58,524 bases of DNA from Prosthecobacter sp. (GTDB lineage Bacteria; Verrucomicrobiota; Verrucomicrobiia; Verrucomicrobiales; Verrucomicrobiaceae): positions 1 to 58,524 of the forward strand of contig NZ_JAQSEA010000085.1 in the NCBI RefSeq assembly GCF_029946185.1, given 5' to 3'. Position 1 is the first letter of the stretch. Each line of letters begins with the position of its first letter. The notes under the pieces were generated by a model. The model saw only the letters and a program-made list of their open reading frames with translations, was not told where the DNA came from and ran no database searches. This document shows positions 20,037 to 29,030 of this stretch, one piece after another. The translations under genes and the position numbers were made by a program.

Positions 20037-21071
20037 ATGCCTCTCCATAAACTGAGTACCACGCCCGTCCAGCATTGCGAACTTTGCCACAGCAACCATT
20101 TCACCCAAGTGGCAGCTAAGGACCGCGATGGTCAGCCTCTCCGCACCATGTTGTGTGAAGATTGCGGCCTCGTTTTCTCCGATCCACGGCCCAATACCAA
20201 CCAGATCGATGACTTTTATCGCGAGGGCTACCGTGTAGCCTACAAGCAGGCCTGGCAGCCACGTCTGAAGCACACCTATCGCGCTGGAAAAGTCGCGCAG
20301 GAACGCATGCGCCACCTCGTTCCTTTGCTCGCACCCGAATCGAGCGTGCTCGACTTTGGCTCCGGCGGCGGCGAGCTCGTTTTCATCCTGCGTGAGCTCG
20401 GCCATGAGGCGCGCGGCATCGAGCCAAACATCGGCTACGCCGAATACTCGCGTGATGTGCTCGGCATCCCAGTGCAGATCGGCGGCTTCGCGGAGGCGCA
20501 GGTAGAGCCGCGCAGCCTGGATCTCGTCACGCTCTTCCACGTCGCCGAGCATCTGGAGCATCCGGTCGGGGCCTTCAGACAAGCTTCCCAGTGGCTTCGC
20601 GAAGGCGGCCTGCTTTACGTCGAGGTGCCGAATGTGGAAAGTCAGTGCATCTGGCCCTCCAGCCGTTTTCACCAAGCGCATCTTTACAACTTCAATGCCG
20701 CCACACTCGCCCAGGCTGGACGCCGCGCGGGTTTACAAGTCGTCACCACATTCACCTCTGAGGACGGCGGCAATGTGACCGCCATTTTTGAAAATACGGA
20801 GACATGCACCGAGGCCGCCTCAGAGCCACTCCCTGGAAATGCAACACGCGTGAGCCACATCCTTCGCAAGCACACTGCTCTTGCGCATGCCGTCACGCCG
20901 CATCCCTATGTGCGCCCGTTGCAGAAACTCCGCCGCCAGTGGAATGAGCGCCAAGCCATCGCCCATTTCACAGATGGTAAATCGCTTCTTCAATGCCTCG
21001 CTCGCGAGATCCAGCGCCCAAACCGTCACGCCATACACCCAACGCCAACAGTAAAGCTCGCACAGGTTTGA
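20037..21071 (+). CDS. SAM-dependent methyltransferase with N-terminal zinc ribbon
   Basis: 344 residues. A Cys4 zinc-binding knuckle (Cys14, Cys17, Cys40, Cys43) is followed by a class I methyltransferase fold with motif VLDFGSGGGE at 104-113 and EHLEHP at the position of motif II/III, as in Methyltransf_23 proteins. This architecture is common among sugar and natural-product C-methyltransferases; the substrate is unknown. Starts about 120 bases after the previous gene and 20 bases before the decayed gene at 21091. Confidence 0.85.
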   Translation: MPLHKLSTTPVQHCELCHSNHFTQVAAKDRDGQPLRTMLCEDCGLVFSDPRPNTNQIDDFYREGYRVAYKQAWQPRLKHTYRAGKVAQERMRHLVPLLAPESSVLDFGSGGGELVFILRELGHEARGIEPNIGYAEYSRDVLGIPVQIGGFAEAQVEPRSLDLVTLFHVAEHLEHPVGAFRQASQWLREGGLLYVEVPNVESQCIWPSSRFHQAHLYNFNAATLAQAGRRAGLQVVTTFTSEDGGNVTAIFENTETCTEAASEPLPGNATRVSHILRKHTALAHAVTPHPYVRPLQKLRRQWNERQAIAHFTDGKSLLQCLAREIQRPNRHAIHPTPTVKLAQV

Positions 21072-21090
21072 ATCTCATTCGTTCTGGACC

Positions 21091-21658
21091 ATGCGTTACT
21101 TGCTCTTCCTCACCTTCTCGACGATTGCCAACGCACTCGATCCACTGCCGCAAGGCCACGGCATCTCCAAAAAAAATCCCGGCGACTCCGGCATCGAAAA
21201 ACATCCTTCAGTGCTGCTCGCGGAGAATTTTGAGGTCGGTGCTCTCGACGAGGTCAAACCTCGCTGGAACGAAATGGAGAATAAAGACGGTCGTGTGCTC
21301 AAACTCGTCAGCGATCATCCAGCGGCAAGTGTGGGGACCCAATGCCTTCAAGTCACCGCCACGCTTGGCGAGAACACGGGCGGGCATTTGTTCAAGCGGC
21401 TTAATCCTATCCAGCCCAAGGTGTTCTCACGCTTCTATGTGAAGTTCGCGGAAGATGCGCCTTACCTGCATCACTTCAGCGGACTCGGCGGCTACAATCC
21501 GCTGACGAATTGGCCGCAGGGCACTGCTGGTGACCATGCGGAGGGCGATAAACGCTTACCAGCAGAACAAGGTGGAAAGTCCGCCTATGCTGAACCGCGT
21601 ATGGTTTGATGACATCGTGATCGCCACCGACTACATCGGGCCAATCGCGAAGCCTTGA
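21091..21658 (+). pseudogene. Decayed secreted-protein gene (internal deletion and frameshift)
   Basis: The first ~150 codons read as an exported protein (signal peptide MRYLLFLTFSTIANA; later VFSRFYVKFAEDAPYLHHF and GGYNPLTNWPQG). Around 21540-21560 the frame breaks. The next frame then reads VWFDDIVIATDYIGPIAKP up to a stop at 21656-21658, which looks like the proper C-terminus of the same protein. The middle seems to be missing. The open frame ending at 21609 is therefore a truncated product. Family: a polysaccharide-binding or lyase-like concanavalin-type fold is possible, not certain. Confidence 0.65.
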
Positions 21659-21669
21659 TCCATCCTTGC

Positions 21670-22656
21670 ATGAAGACCGCGCTTGTTCTGTTCCTTTCCA
21701 CGCTTTGCCTCACGGCGGCACCGGTCAAGCTGGCTCCAGGGCCATCGCCAGCGGACAATCCGCTCAAGGGACTGGTGCCGTATGCGGAGCCGGAGTCTGG
21801 GTGTTTTCCGCACAGTCTGGAATTCAACTATGTGCGCTTCAGCGACCTCATGAAGGGAGTTGACAGCTTTGTTTGGCAACCTTTTGAAAAGCTGCTGAAT
21901 GGAATCGTCTCGCGGGGCAATCAGGCCGTGTTTCGAGTCTGGATCGAGTATCCAGATCAGAAGTCAGGGCTGCCGAAGTTCCTGCGTGATCAGGGTGTCA
22001 AAATCACCGAATGGACGGAAACGGAAAAGAAGCCGCGCGAAAAGATCTGCTACACACCCGGCTATGAAGACGAGCGGCTGATCGGTGCGATGGAGGTCTT
22101 AATCGCAGCGCTCGGTAAGCGCTACGATGGCGATGCCCGCATCGGCTACATCACTGCCGGTCTGCTCGGTTCATGGGGAGAGTGGCACACCTATCCGCGC
22201 GAGGATCTCTTTGCCTCCGAGAAAACGCGGAAGCGTGTGCTCGCTGCGTATGCAAAAGCCTTCAAAAAGACGCCCGTGTTGCTCCGCTATCCTGTGGGCC
22301 CTAACCGCGAAGACCTCGCCAGCAATGCCGAAAAGCCCTTCGACTACCATGATGATTCCTTTGCTTGGGGCACGCTCGACACAGGCAAAGAAGAGCACCG
22401 TTGGTTCTACCCGCCATCAATGAAAAGGGCAGCATCACCCAACGCTGGCCCGTCGATTGGAAGCTCACCGGCATGCTCCCCGGAGACACTGCCCGAAAGG
22501 GGTCCGTCCAACTCGACGCCGAGTCAAAGCTCACCAGCCACACCGTCGCCCTTCGAGTCATCCACCCACTCAGCAACGGCAAGCCCCTACGCTTTGCCAA
22601 TGCCGATCAAGACCGCCATCACCCCCGACTGGCTGAGTCTGGGCTATGCGCCATGA
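21670..22656 (+). pseudogene. DUF4832-like secreted protein gene, frameshifted
   Basis: Signal peptide MKTALVLFLSTLCLTAAPVK, then a glycosidase-like segment: NPLKGLVPYAEPE, NYVRFSDLM and GLLGSWGEWHTYP, all matching DUF4832/DUF4874 proteins. After EEHRWFYPP (about 22415) this frame becomes Ser/Pro-rich nonsense. The +1 frame instead carries protein-like sequence from 22420 to ~22605 (INEKGSITQRWPVDWKLTG, then NGKPLRFANADQ). The original frame resumes with TPDWLSLGYAP. At least two indels, and probably a deletion of the middle, have inactivated the gene. ATG at 21670 is preferred over TTG at 21655. Confidence 0.7.
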
Positions 22657-22672
22657 ACCCCGATCCCATAAA

Positions 22673-23926
22673 ATGAGAACCATCCAACTACTCTTTGCCA
22701 CGCTCTGCCTGCTACAAACCCTGCAAGCTGCTAGCTATGATCCAGCGTGGGCGGCGATCCCGCCGCAGCGTCTCATTCAACACAACAACACGAATGGTGC
22801 CGCACTGGTGAAGGCCGTGGCGGCCTTGCAGCCAGGCGACAGGCTCGAACTCGCCAGCGGCACTTACAGTGTGGACCGCATGTGGGACATCCAGGTCAGC
22901 GGCACGGCGGACGCGCCGATCTGGATTGTCGCGGCGAAAGAGGCGAAGGTCATCATCACGCGGCCCGATGACCAACAAAACGTCATCAACATCGGTCAGG
23001 GCGGCCCGGTGAGTTATCTTTGTCTGCGCGGCATCGAGTTCACCGGCGGCAGTCACGGCATGAGGCTCGGGCATTGCAGCCACCTCTGGATCGACCAATG
23101 CCACATCCACCACACCGGCCAGGTTTGCCTCAGTGCCAACAGCGCGGATACGAATCACCTGCATCTCACACGCAATCACATCCATCATGGAGCCGGTCAC
23201 GCCGAAGGCATGTATCTCGGCGCGAACAACGGCGATCACATCATGAGCGAGAGCGTCATCGCGCTGAATCACATCCACGATTGCCGAGGTGATCAAGGCG
23301 ACGGCATCGAGGTGAAGCAAGGCTCCTGGGGCAACCTCATCGCCGAGAACCACATCCACGACACGCAGTATCCCTGCATCACCGTCTATGGCACCGCAGG
23401 CAAGCCCGTGAACATCATCGAGCGCAATCTCTGCTACAACAGCGCCGACAACGTCATGCAGGTTCAGGGCGAGGCCATCGTGCGCAACAACGTGCTCATC
23501 AACGGCGCAGGTGCCGGTTTCGCCAGCACCGATCATCAGGGCAAGACGCTGAACCTCCAAGTCATCCACAACACCATCCTCAACAGCGCCCATGCATTTC
23601 GCGGCGGCTCATGGAATGGCCGCGAAGGCATGATCCTGGCCAACAATATCCTCTACTCCCGTGATGCCAATGCCCTGCACTACGCCAACGGCAACGCAGC
23701 TGTCATCAGCAGCGGCAACGTCGTCTTTGGCGATGGTCCCAAAGACGGCTGCGTGAAAGGCCGCGGCTTCGCGGACTTCCCCAATGTCAGCCTCGATGGC
23801 AGCAAGCACGACGCCACTCCCGCCCGCGATGCGAAACTCGACCACGCCGATCCGAAACATCTCCTGCCTACCGATTTTCAGGGCAAGACTCGCACTCAGA
23901 ATACCAGCGGTGCCATCGCTCCCTAA
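22673..23926 (+). CDS. Secreted right-handed parallel beta-helix protein
   Basis: 417 residues with signal peptide MRTIQLLFATLCLLQTLQA. The body is a ladder of ~22-residue turns rich in Asn/His (NHIHHGAGH, NHIHDCRGD, NHIHDTQ), as in pectate-lyase-like or Right_handed_beta_helix (PbH1) proteins. These often act on uronic-acid polysaccharides, but no catalytic set can be assigned by eye. The ATG at 22673 directly precedes the signal peptide. Six bases separate its stop from the next gene, so they are probably cotranscribed. Confidence 0.83.
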   Translation: MRTIQLLFATLCLLQTLQAASYDPAWAAIPPQRLIQHNNTNGAALVKAVAALQPGDRLELASGTYSVDRMWDIQVSGTADAPIWIVAAKEAKVIITRPDDQQNVINIGQGGPVSYLCLRGIEFTGGSHGMRLGHCSHLWIDQCHIHHTGQVCLSANSADTNHLHLTRNHIHHGAGHAEGMYLGANNGDHIMSESVIALNHIHDCRGDQGDGIEVKQGSWGNLIAENHIHDTQYPCITVYGTAGKPVNIIERNLCYNSADNVMQVQGEAIVRNNVLINGAGAGFASTDHQGKTLNLQVIHNTILNSAHAFRGGSWNGREGMILANNILYSRDANALHYANGNAAVISSGNVVFGDGPKDGCVKGRGFADFPNVSLDGSKHDATPARDAKLDHADPKHLLPTDFQGKTRTQNTSGAIAP

Positions 23927-23932
23927 TCCACG

Positions 23933-24871
23933 ATGAAAACGCAAATCCTCATCCTCAGCACATTCACCCTCTGTGCCTTCGCCCAGCAGCAGCAGCTCCA
24001 GCCAGGACCCAATGCCGATCTCGGTGGTGCTTTGCTCATGCCTGCCGATGATGAATGGAACCGCGATGTGTCGAAGGATGAGGTCGATCCGCTCAGCGAT
24101 GCCATCATTGCCTCCATCGGTGTGGAGACGGGCTTGCATGAAGACTTTGGCATCGTCTGGAAGGGACAGCCGGGCGGCATTCCTTACTACGTCGTGAGCG
24201 GCGATCAGCCGAAGGTGCCCATCACCTTTGAATACGCGGATGAGAGTGATCCCGGCCCGTATCCGATCCCTCCGCAAGCTCACATCGAAGGCGGTCCGCA
24301 GGCGGAGGGCGACCGCCATGTGCTGGTGCTCGATAAGGACAACTGGAAGCTCTACGAGCTGTTTCATTCCTTCCCACTCGATGGCGGCAAAAGTTGGAAG
24401 GCGAGCAGCGGAGCCGTTTTCGATCTCAAAGCACCGAAACCACGCCCCGCGGGCTGGACGAGCGCTGATGCGGCGGGGTTGCCCATTTTGCCCGGACTCG
24501 CCCGCTACGACGAAATCTGCGGCGCGAAGAAGCTCACACATGCGCTGCGTTTCACGGTCAAAAAATCACGTCGCGCCTATGTGCCTCCTGCCACGCACTT
24601 CGCCAGTCCGCACAAGGATGAAAACCTGCCGCCGATGGGCATGCGTGTGCGACTCAAAGCAGACTTTGACACCAGCAAGTTCACTGGAGCCGCCAAAGTG
24701 ATCCTCGATGGCCTCAAGACCCACGGCATGATTTTGGCAGACAACGGCGGCGATTGGTTCATCAGCGGCGCACCGGATGATCGTTGGAATCACGAAGAAC
24801 TGCTGCCCATCCGCAAAGTGAAGGGAAAAGACCTCGAAGTCGTGAAAATGGGACCGATGACGACACGATAA
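23933..24871 (+). CDS. Conserved secreted protein of unknown function
   Basis: 312 residues with signal peptide ending near FAQ. It shows many family-like conserved blocks: NRDVSKDEVDPLSDAIIASI, FEYADESDPGPYPIPP, DRHVLVLDKDN, GWTSADAAGLPILPGLARYD, LPPMGMRVRLKADFD and HGMILADNGGDWFISGAPDD. I recognise these as a widespread bacterial (and plant-associated) secreted family without an assigned activity. Linked to the beta-helix gene by a 6-base gap, so a role in polysaccharide turnover is plausible but unproven. Confidence 0.75.
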   Translation: MKTQILILSTFTLCAFAQQQQLQPGPNADLGGALLMPADDEWNRDVSKDEVDPLSDAIIASIGVETGLHEDFGIVWKGQPGGIPYYVVSGDQPKVPITFEYADESDPGPYPIPPQAHIEGGPQAEGDRHVLVLDKDNWKLYELFHSFPLDGGKSWKASSGAVFDLKAPKPRPAGWTSADAAGLPILPGLARYDEICGAKKLTHALRFTVKKSRRAYVPPATHFASPHKDENLPPMGMRVRLKADFDTSKFTGAAKVILDGLKTHGMILADNGGDWFISGAPDDRWNHEELLPIRKVKGKDLEVVKMGPMTTR

Positions 24872-24935
24872 GACGCAGCTGATGTCCACCACCCGCCTTC
24901 CGCGCCCTCGCGTGCAGCTCTGAACGCTGCGCCTG

Positions 24936-25166
24936 ATGACTGCACTCATGCTTACCGGTCTGTCGGGTGCCTTGTTGCCCGACATGAATGGCACTCGGTT
25001 AAAGCTGTGCTTCCTCTTTTGGGCCATTTCGCGGGATTTGCAGCGCTACCAGCCACTGGTGCGTGTGAGTGGCTTGATCATGGTGATCGCTGGTCCGGCT
25101 TATCTCTCCATTGATCTGCAATGCCCGCTGCCGCTGGGGTGGGTGCTGATGGACAGCGCGGGCTGA
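24936..25166 (+). pseudogene. Possible fragment of a small membrane protein
   Basis: 76-codon frame with one plausible hydrophobic helix (SGLIMVIAGPAYLSIDL) and a preceding basic stretch (SRDLQRYQPLVRV) typical of small membrane proteins. It has no clear N-terminal start and stops abruptly. It may be the remnant of a longer gene. The remainder of 24872-25255 holds only the hairpin at 25205. Confidence 0.3.
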
Positions 25167-25204
25167 CGTTGCTGTGGGCATGCCCGCCAGTAAAGAAGGC
25201 TGTA

Positions 25205-25219
25205 TCAGCCGATTGCTGA
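25205..25219. repeat. TCAGC-N5-GCTGA hairpin upstream of the Asp-box propeller
   Basis: TCAGC, loop CGATT, GCTGA, 36 bases before the start at 25256. Fourth member of the hairpin family also present at 8972, 12561 and 18655. Confidence 0.55.
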
Positions 25220-25255
25220 GACACCTTTGCGAAAATCGGGCGTTTTACACCCCCC

Positions 25256-27319
25256 ATGCGCTTCCTCTTCCTATTTCTGCTCACCTCACTCCTCAAAGCG
25301 GAAAACTCCACCTGGCATCCTTTTGGCCCGGGAGGCGGTGGTTGGATCGAGGATGTGGTCGCACATCCGACGAATCCCCAGGAAGTTTGGGCGATGACGG
25401 ATTTGTCCGGCCTGTTTCGCTCCCAAGACGCCGGTTTGACGTGGAGAAAAATGTCTGCCGATGTCGAGCGTGGTGTCATGGCTCGCAAACAAATCGCTTC
25501 GCGTGGCCGGCAGTTTGCCATCGACCCAAAAAACCCGCAGCATCTCTACTGGGGCACCTGCAACATGATCTGGGCCAGTCACGATGGCGGTGTGAAATGG
25601 CAGGCCGTTTATGGCAAACCACCTGCTATCGGCGATGACAAAACACCCGGCATCGGTCATACCATCGCCGTTTCAGCGGATGGCAGTGTACATGCTCTGG
25701 ATCACGATAGTATCCTGCGTGTCTCTCACGATCACGGTGCGTCTTGGAGTGAACTAACTGCGCCCCCCATCGCGAAGAATTCGTCCTATACACCCGCGTT
25801 TCCTTTCTTCCTCGCCGATGGCACACTTTGCGTCGCATGTCGGCCATCTCCGGGCCTCGCGATCTCCAAAGATGGCGGCAAGACCTGGAGCATGGCCTTG
25901 CCAGACAGCATCATCCTCACCGCGCGCGCCGCGCCAACAGGTGGTGGCGTCTTCGCGTTTGATTCGACGGGCAAACTGCATCGCAGCAGCGATAGCGGCA
26001 GCACTTTCATCGTCGTTAAAGAGTCGCCTCATCAGTGGGAGCCGGAAACGCGTTTCGCGGGTGGTCTCGCGGTTTCAAAGGAGGGAAAAGTCATGCTCTG
26101 GTCACTGGGCCAGCTCGTCGTGAGCAACGATTGGGGCGCTACGTGGACGCGGCATCGCATCGAGACGCATTGGGATCGCGGCAGCTATCCCGGCATGAAC
26201 CGCCATGCATCGCCCGAAGGCAAATGCAGCACACTCACCGTCACTGCCGATGGCAAAACGTGGCTGAAGTGCGACAGCTCGCTCATGTGTCGCAGCACGG
26301 ATGACGGCGTGAGCTGGACCGGCAGCACCACGGGCCTGCAAGTGCTCTGCTACTTCCAAGGCCCCGCCATAAGCCCGCACGATCCAAAGCAGACGATGGT
26401 CGCCGCGCTGGATCAAGGTGTCTTCAAAACCAACGATGGCGGTGCTTCATGGCAGCCCATGCGCATCCAGCCCGAGTGGTGGAATGACAAGTGGCAAAAC
26501 CACGACGGCAGCGTCGTCAAAGCGCATCCGAAGTTGTCGAAGACTTGGTTTGCCATCATTCACGGCCACGGAGGCACGCGGCATCCGCGTCTGCACCGCA
26601 GCGATGACGGCGGCGAGACTTGGAAGCTCGTGCTCGACCTTAAGGAGCAGTTCGGCGGCGAGTGGGGCAAGTGGCTCGACGACAGCGAGATGGGCGATTT
26701 GTGCTTCGATCCCTCGAACCCGGAGGTGATGCACCTTTGCAACTACCAGCTCGGCGTTTTCAAAAGCAGCGATGGCGGCCAGACGTGGAAGCACACGCTG
26801 AAAACCAAGAACGCCCTCAGTCTCATGACCAGCCCCAGCGGCCAGCATGTGTATCTGCAATGCCTCAAGCGCACCGGCCTCTACGCCAGCCATGATCACG
26901 GCGAGACCTGGGCCGTCGCCCATGCAGCCGATGGCATCGACGGCATGGCTCATCATCCGAAGGAAGAAAGCACGCTCTTTATCTCCGACGGCCAGCACGA
27001 AAACTACTGGAGCTACAAAGGCGCACGTCCGGCGAACCTCCTCAAAAGCACCGACGCCGGTCAAACCTGGACTGAACTCGTCGCGTTCGACAGCGGCCCG
27101 CTCTACATCGACCCCGTGAAGCCCGAGATCATGCTCATGAGCACCCTGCATGGTGGCAAAGGGATCCTCCGCAGCACCGATGGCGGCCAAAGCTGGCATG
27201 ACTTCCATCACGACGCCCCCAGCTACACCGTCCGAGGCTTCACCTACGGCGGCACACCCGGCAGCGTGATCTATCACATGTTCGGCAACATGGCCCGCAC
27301 GGTGCGGTTGTATGAATAA
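25256..27319 (+). CDS. Secreted Asp-box (BNR/sialidase-like) beta-propeller
   Basis: 687 residues with signal peptide MRFLFLFLLTSLLKA. I count 13 Asp-box motifs of the S-x-D-x-G-x-[TS]-W type spread over the whole chain (for example SQDAGLTW, SKDGGKTW, STDDGVSW, SSDGGQTW, STDGGQSW). This indicates one or two beta-propellers as in GH74 xyloglucanases, sialidases and VPS10-like proteins. The catalytic residues of GH74 or sialidases cannot be confirmed by eye. Extracellular polysaccharide binding or hydrolysis is inferred. Confidence 0.85.
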   Translation: MRFLFLFLLTSLLKAENSTWHPFGPGGGGWIEDVVAHPTNPQEVWAMTDLSGLFRSQDAGLTWRKMSADVERGVMARKQIASRGRQFAIDPKNPQHLYWGTCNMIWASHDGGVKWQAVYGKPPAIGDDKTPGIGHTIAVSADGSVHALDHDSILRVSHDHGASWSELTAPPIAKNSSYTPAFPFFLADGTLCVACRPSPGLAISKDGGKTWSMALPDSIILTARAAPTGGGVFAFDSTGKLHRSSDSGSTFIVVKESPHQWEPETRFAGGLAVSKEGKVMLWSLGQLVVSNDWGATWTRHRIETHWDRGSYPGMNRHASPEGKCSTLTVTADGKTWLKCDSSLMCRSTDDGVSWTGSTTGLQVLCYFQGPAISPHDPKQTMVAALDQGVFKTNDGGASWQPMRIQPEWWNDKWQNHDGSVVKAHPKLSKTWFAIIHGHGGTRHPRLHRSDDGGETWKLVLDLKEQFGGEWGKWLDDSEMGDLCFDPSNPEVMHLCNYQLGVFKSSDGGQTWKHTLKTKNALSLMTSPSGQHVYLQCLKRTGLYASHDHGETWAVAHAADGIDGMAHHPKEESTLFISDGQHENYWSYKGARPANLLKSTDAGQTWTELVAFDSGPLYIDPVKPEIMLMSTLHGGKGILRSTDGGQSWHDFHHDAPSYTVRGFTYGGTPGSVIYHMFGNMARTVRLYE

Positions 27320-27450
27320 AGAGAGCACGCTATAAGTTGGAAAAGAGAGTTACTATTCGAGCCGCCTGCACTGCGACGCTCGATCCGGCTGGGTCTTGAG
27401 CGCATAAAAATCGTTTCACTTCTCCTCATTGTTGTCACCCCCTCTTGGCT

Positions 27451-27890
27451 CCAGATGATACGCCGGTGCGGCCTGAGGTGAAGAAGCTCGTTGAGCGCAT
27501 GAAGAGGGCTTTAAAAGCGAGTGCTGACACCGCGCTCGAAGCCTGCTGGCATTAGCCTGAGGTCGCCGGGAAGGTGAGGGCTACCGAAGCAGTGAAGGAA
27601 GGCAAGGCTGCCGCCCCAAGAGCTGGAGTAAGAGATCCAAAAGCAGGCGAGGAACCCCGAAGCCACCGCCATCCGGGCGGGTCAGATGCCGTGCATTGAT
27701 AGGCAAACACTTTGGCGAACTCAGCCACATGACGCTAACCTCTGTGGAGTTCGATGTGAATTAGGATGCTGTGGTCGAGAAACCCCGATACTCGAACGTC
27801 AAAATCAGACTGCGTAATGGTGGCGGCACTCATTCGAAGATCGAGGTCGATGATGCAGTACAAATCGACGAGTTGTCCGACGGGGATTGA
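27451..27890 (+). pseudogene. Possible decayed gene in a long gap
   Basis: The 780-base gap 27320-28101 has no intact gene. Two stretches read as protein-like: PDDTPVRPEVKKLVERMKRA from 27451 (interrupted by TAG after ACWH), and MTLTSVEFDVN at 27729 followed in frame, after a TAG, by DAVVEKPRYSNVKIRL up to TGA at 27890. They lie in different frames. This fits a gene broken by stops and frameshifts; no family recognised. The remaining bases of the gap show nothing I can support. Confidence 0.33.
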
Positions 27891-28101
27891 GTCGAGGAAG
27901 TATAAAACAGATGTATTAATCTGCAAAAAGAACTGCGTAGAACCTCATTTATACAGGTAAAACAGAGCGAATTGCCGTTAATGTAATAGGACACTCCTGT
28001 CTGTCGATCAGCGCCCCCCAACCACCCCAGACCGACAAGCGTACCCACCTCACCTCGCTTCACACAAATCTTCCACCCATCACGCCACCACTCCAGACGC
28101 T

Positions 28102-28977
28102 CTAATGCGTCAGCGCATAAAACACAATGTTAATGCCCAGCGGATACGCATGCTTCTCCGACACGTTGCTAAAATACCACGGATCACTCTGCTCCTGCTC
28201 CCACCCATCGCCCAGATCATTGTTCAGGCAGATCAGCATCACCATGCGGCCACGATCATCAAACACAGCCCGAAATCGCGGCGTCGCCGAGTCCGTCCGG
28301 ATCTCATTGCGCATGTTCGTTTTGCCATGCTTGCGCATCTCCTCCCAGTATACATTGCTGTGCACCTGCGGCGGTGACGGCAGATCAAACACACAGTGAA
28401 AAATGGGATGCTCCGGCTTCAATTCCTCGTAGCCCCTGTCCGGCCAGATCTTCTTAAACACCGGCTCAAACCCCTTCCACTCATCCCCGCCCCAGAAATC
28501 ATCCAGCAGCAGAAAGCCACCGTTGAGCATATACTCACGCAGCACCCGCGCCTGCTCAGCACTGATGTCCATGTTCCCTGGTTCAGAGACATAAATCAGC
28601 GGATGGTGCCGCAGCTGCTCCACTTCAATATCAAGAATCACCGGATACGGATTCACCTCCACCGAAGTGAGCTGATGAAGACGAAACGAAAAATTCAAAT
28701 CAGCCTCCGGATAATCCGCCGTCCATCGCAAACCACGCCGAAACGGATAGCACAGCCGCGCAAAGGTAAAAACATCCTCCGGCAGTTCCTCAGACACCTT
28801 CCACAGCGGCGCATTCTGCCCGAAGTGTCGCCAGCCATTGAACTGACGCGCATCACGCGGAAACTGGATTTCCCTGCCCCGGTAAATCCCACGACGAACC
28901 TCCGGCACGCCCTGGGAAAGCAAACTCCGCAGAGCCAGCAGCCCAAGGCATGGCAGCACCCATTTCCAGAATTTCAT
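28102..28977 (-). CDS. DUF4159 domain protein, exported
   Basis: 291 residues. N-terminal hydrophobic anchor or signal (WKWVLPCLGLLALRSLL). The rest is a DUF4159 domain, recognisable by FARLCYPFRRGLRW near 70-85 and by GGFLLLDDFWGGDEWKGFE near 155-175, then LKPEHPIFHCVFDL. DUF4159 has a class I glutamine-amidotransferase-like (ThuA-related) fold of unknown activity. Last gene of a probable minus-strand operon; it begins 53 bases after the stop of the propeller gene upstream. Confidence 0.85.
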   Translation of the reverse strand: MKFWKWVLPCLGLLALRSLLSQGVPEVRRGIYRGREIQFPRDARQFNGWRHFGQNAPLWKVSEELPEDVFTFARLCYPFRRGLRWTADYPEADLNFSFRLHQLTSVEVNPYPVILDIEVEQLRHHPLIYVSEPGNMDISAEQARVLREYMLNGGFLLLDDFWGGDEWKGFEPVFKKIWPDRGYEELKPEHPIFHCVFDLPSPPQVHSNVYWEEMRKHGKTNMRNEIRTDSATPRFRAVFDDRGRMVMLICLNNDLGDGWEQEQSDPWYFSNVSEKHAYPLGINIVFYALTH

Positions 28978-29030
28978 GAGCCTCTTTTACCCGAAGCGAC
29001 TAATCAAAAGCCAGATCTTTTTGACCGAGT

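Noticed and set aside
22712-23593. 293-codon minus-strand frame
   Set aside because: Antisense to the beta-helix gene; Val/Asp/Ala repeats reflect the opposite strand of the Asn/His ladder.
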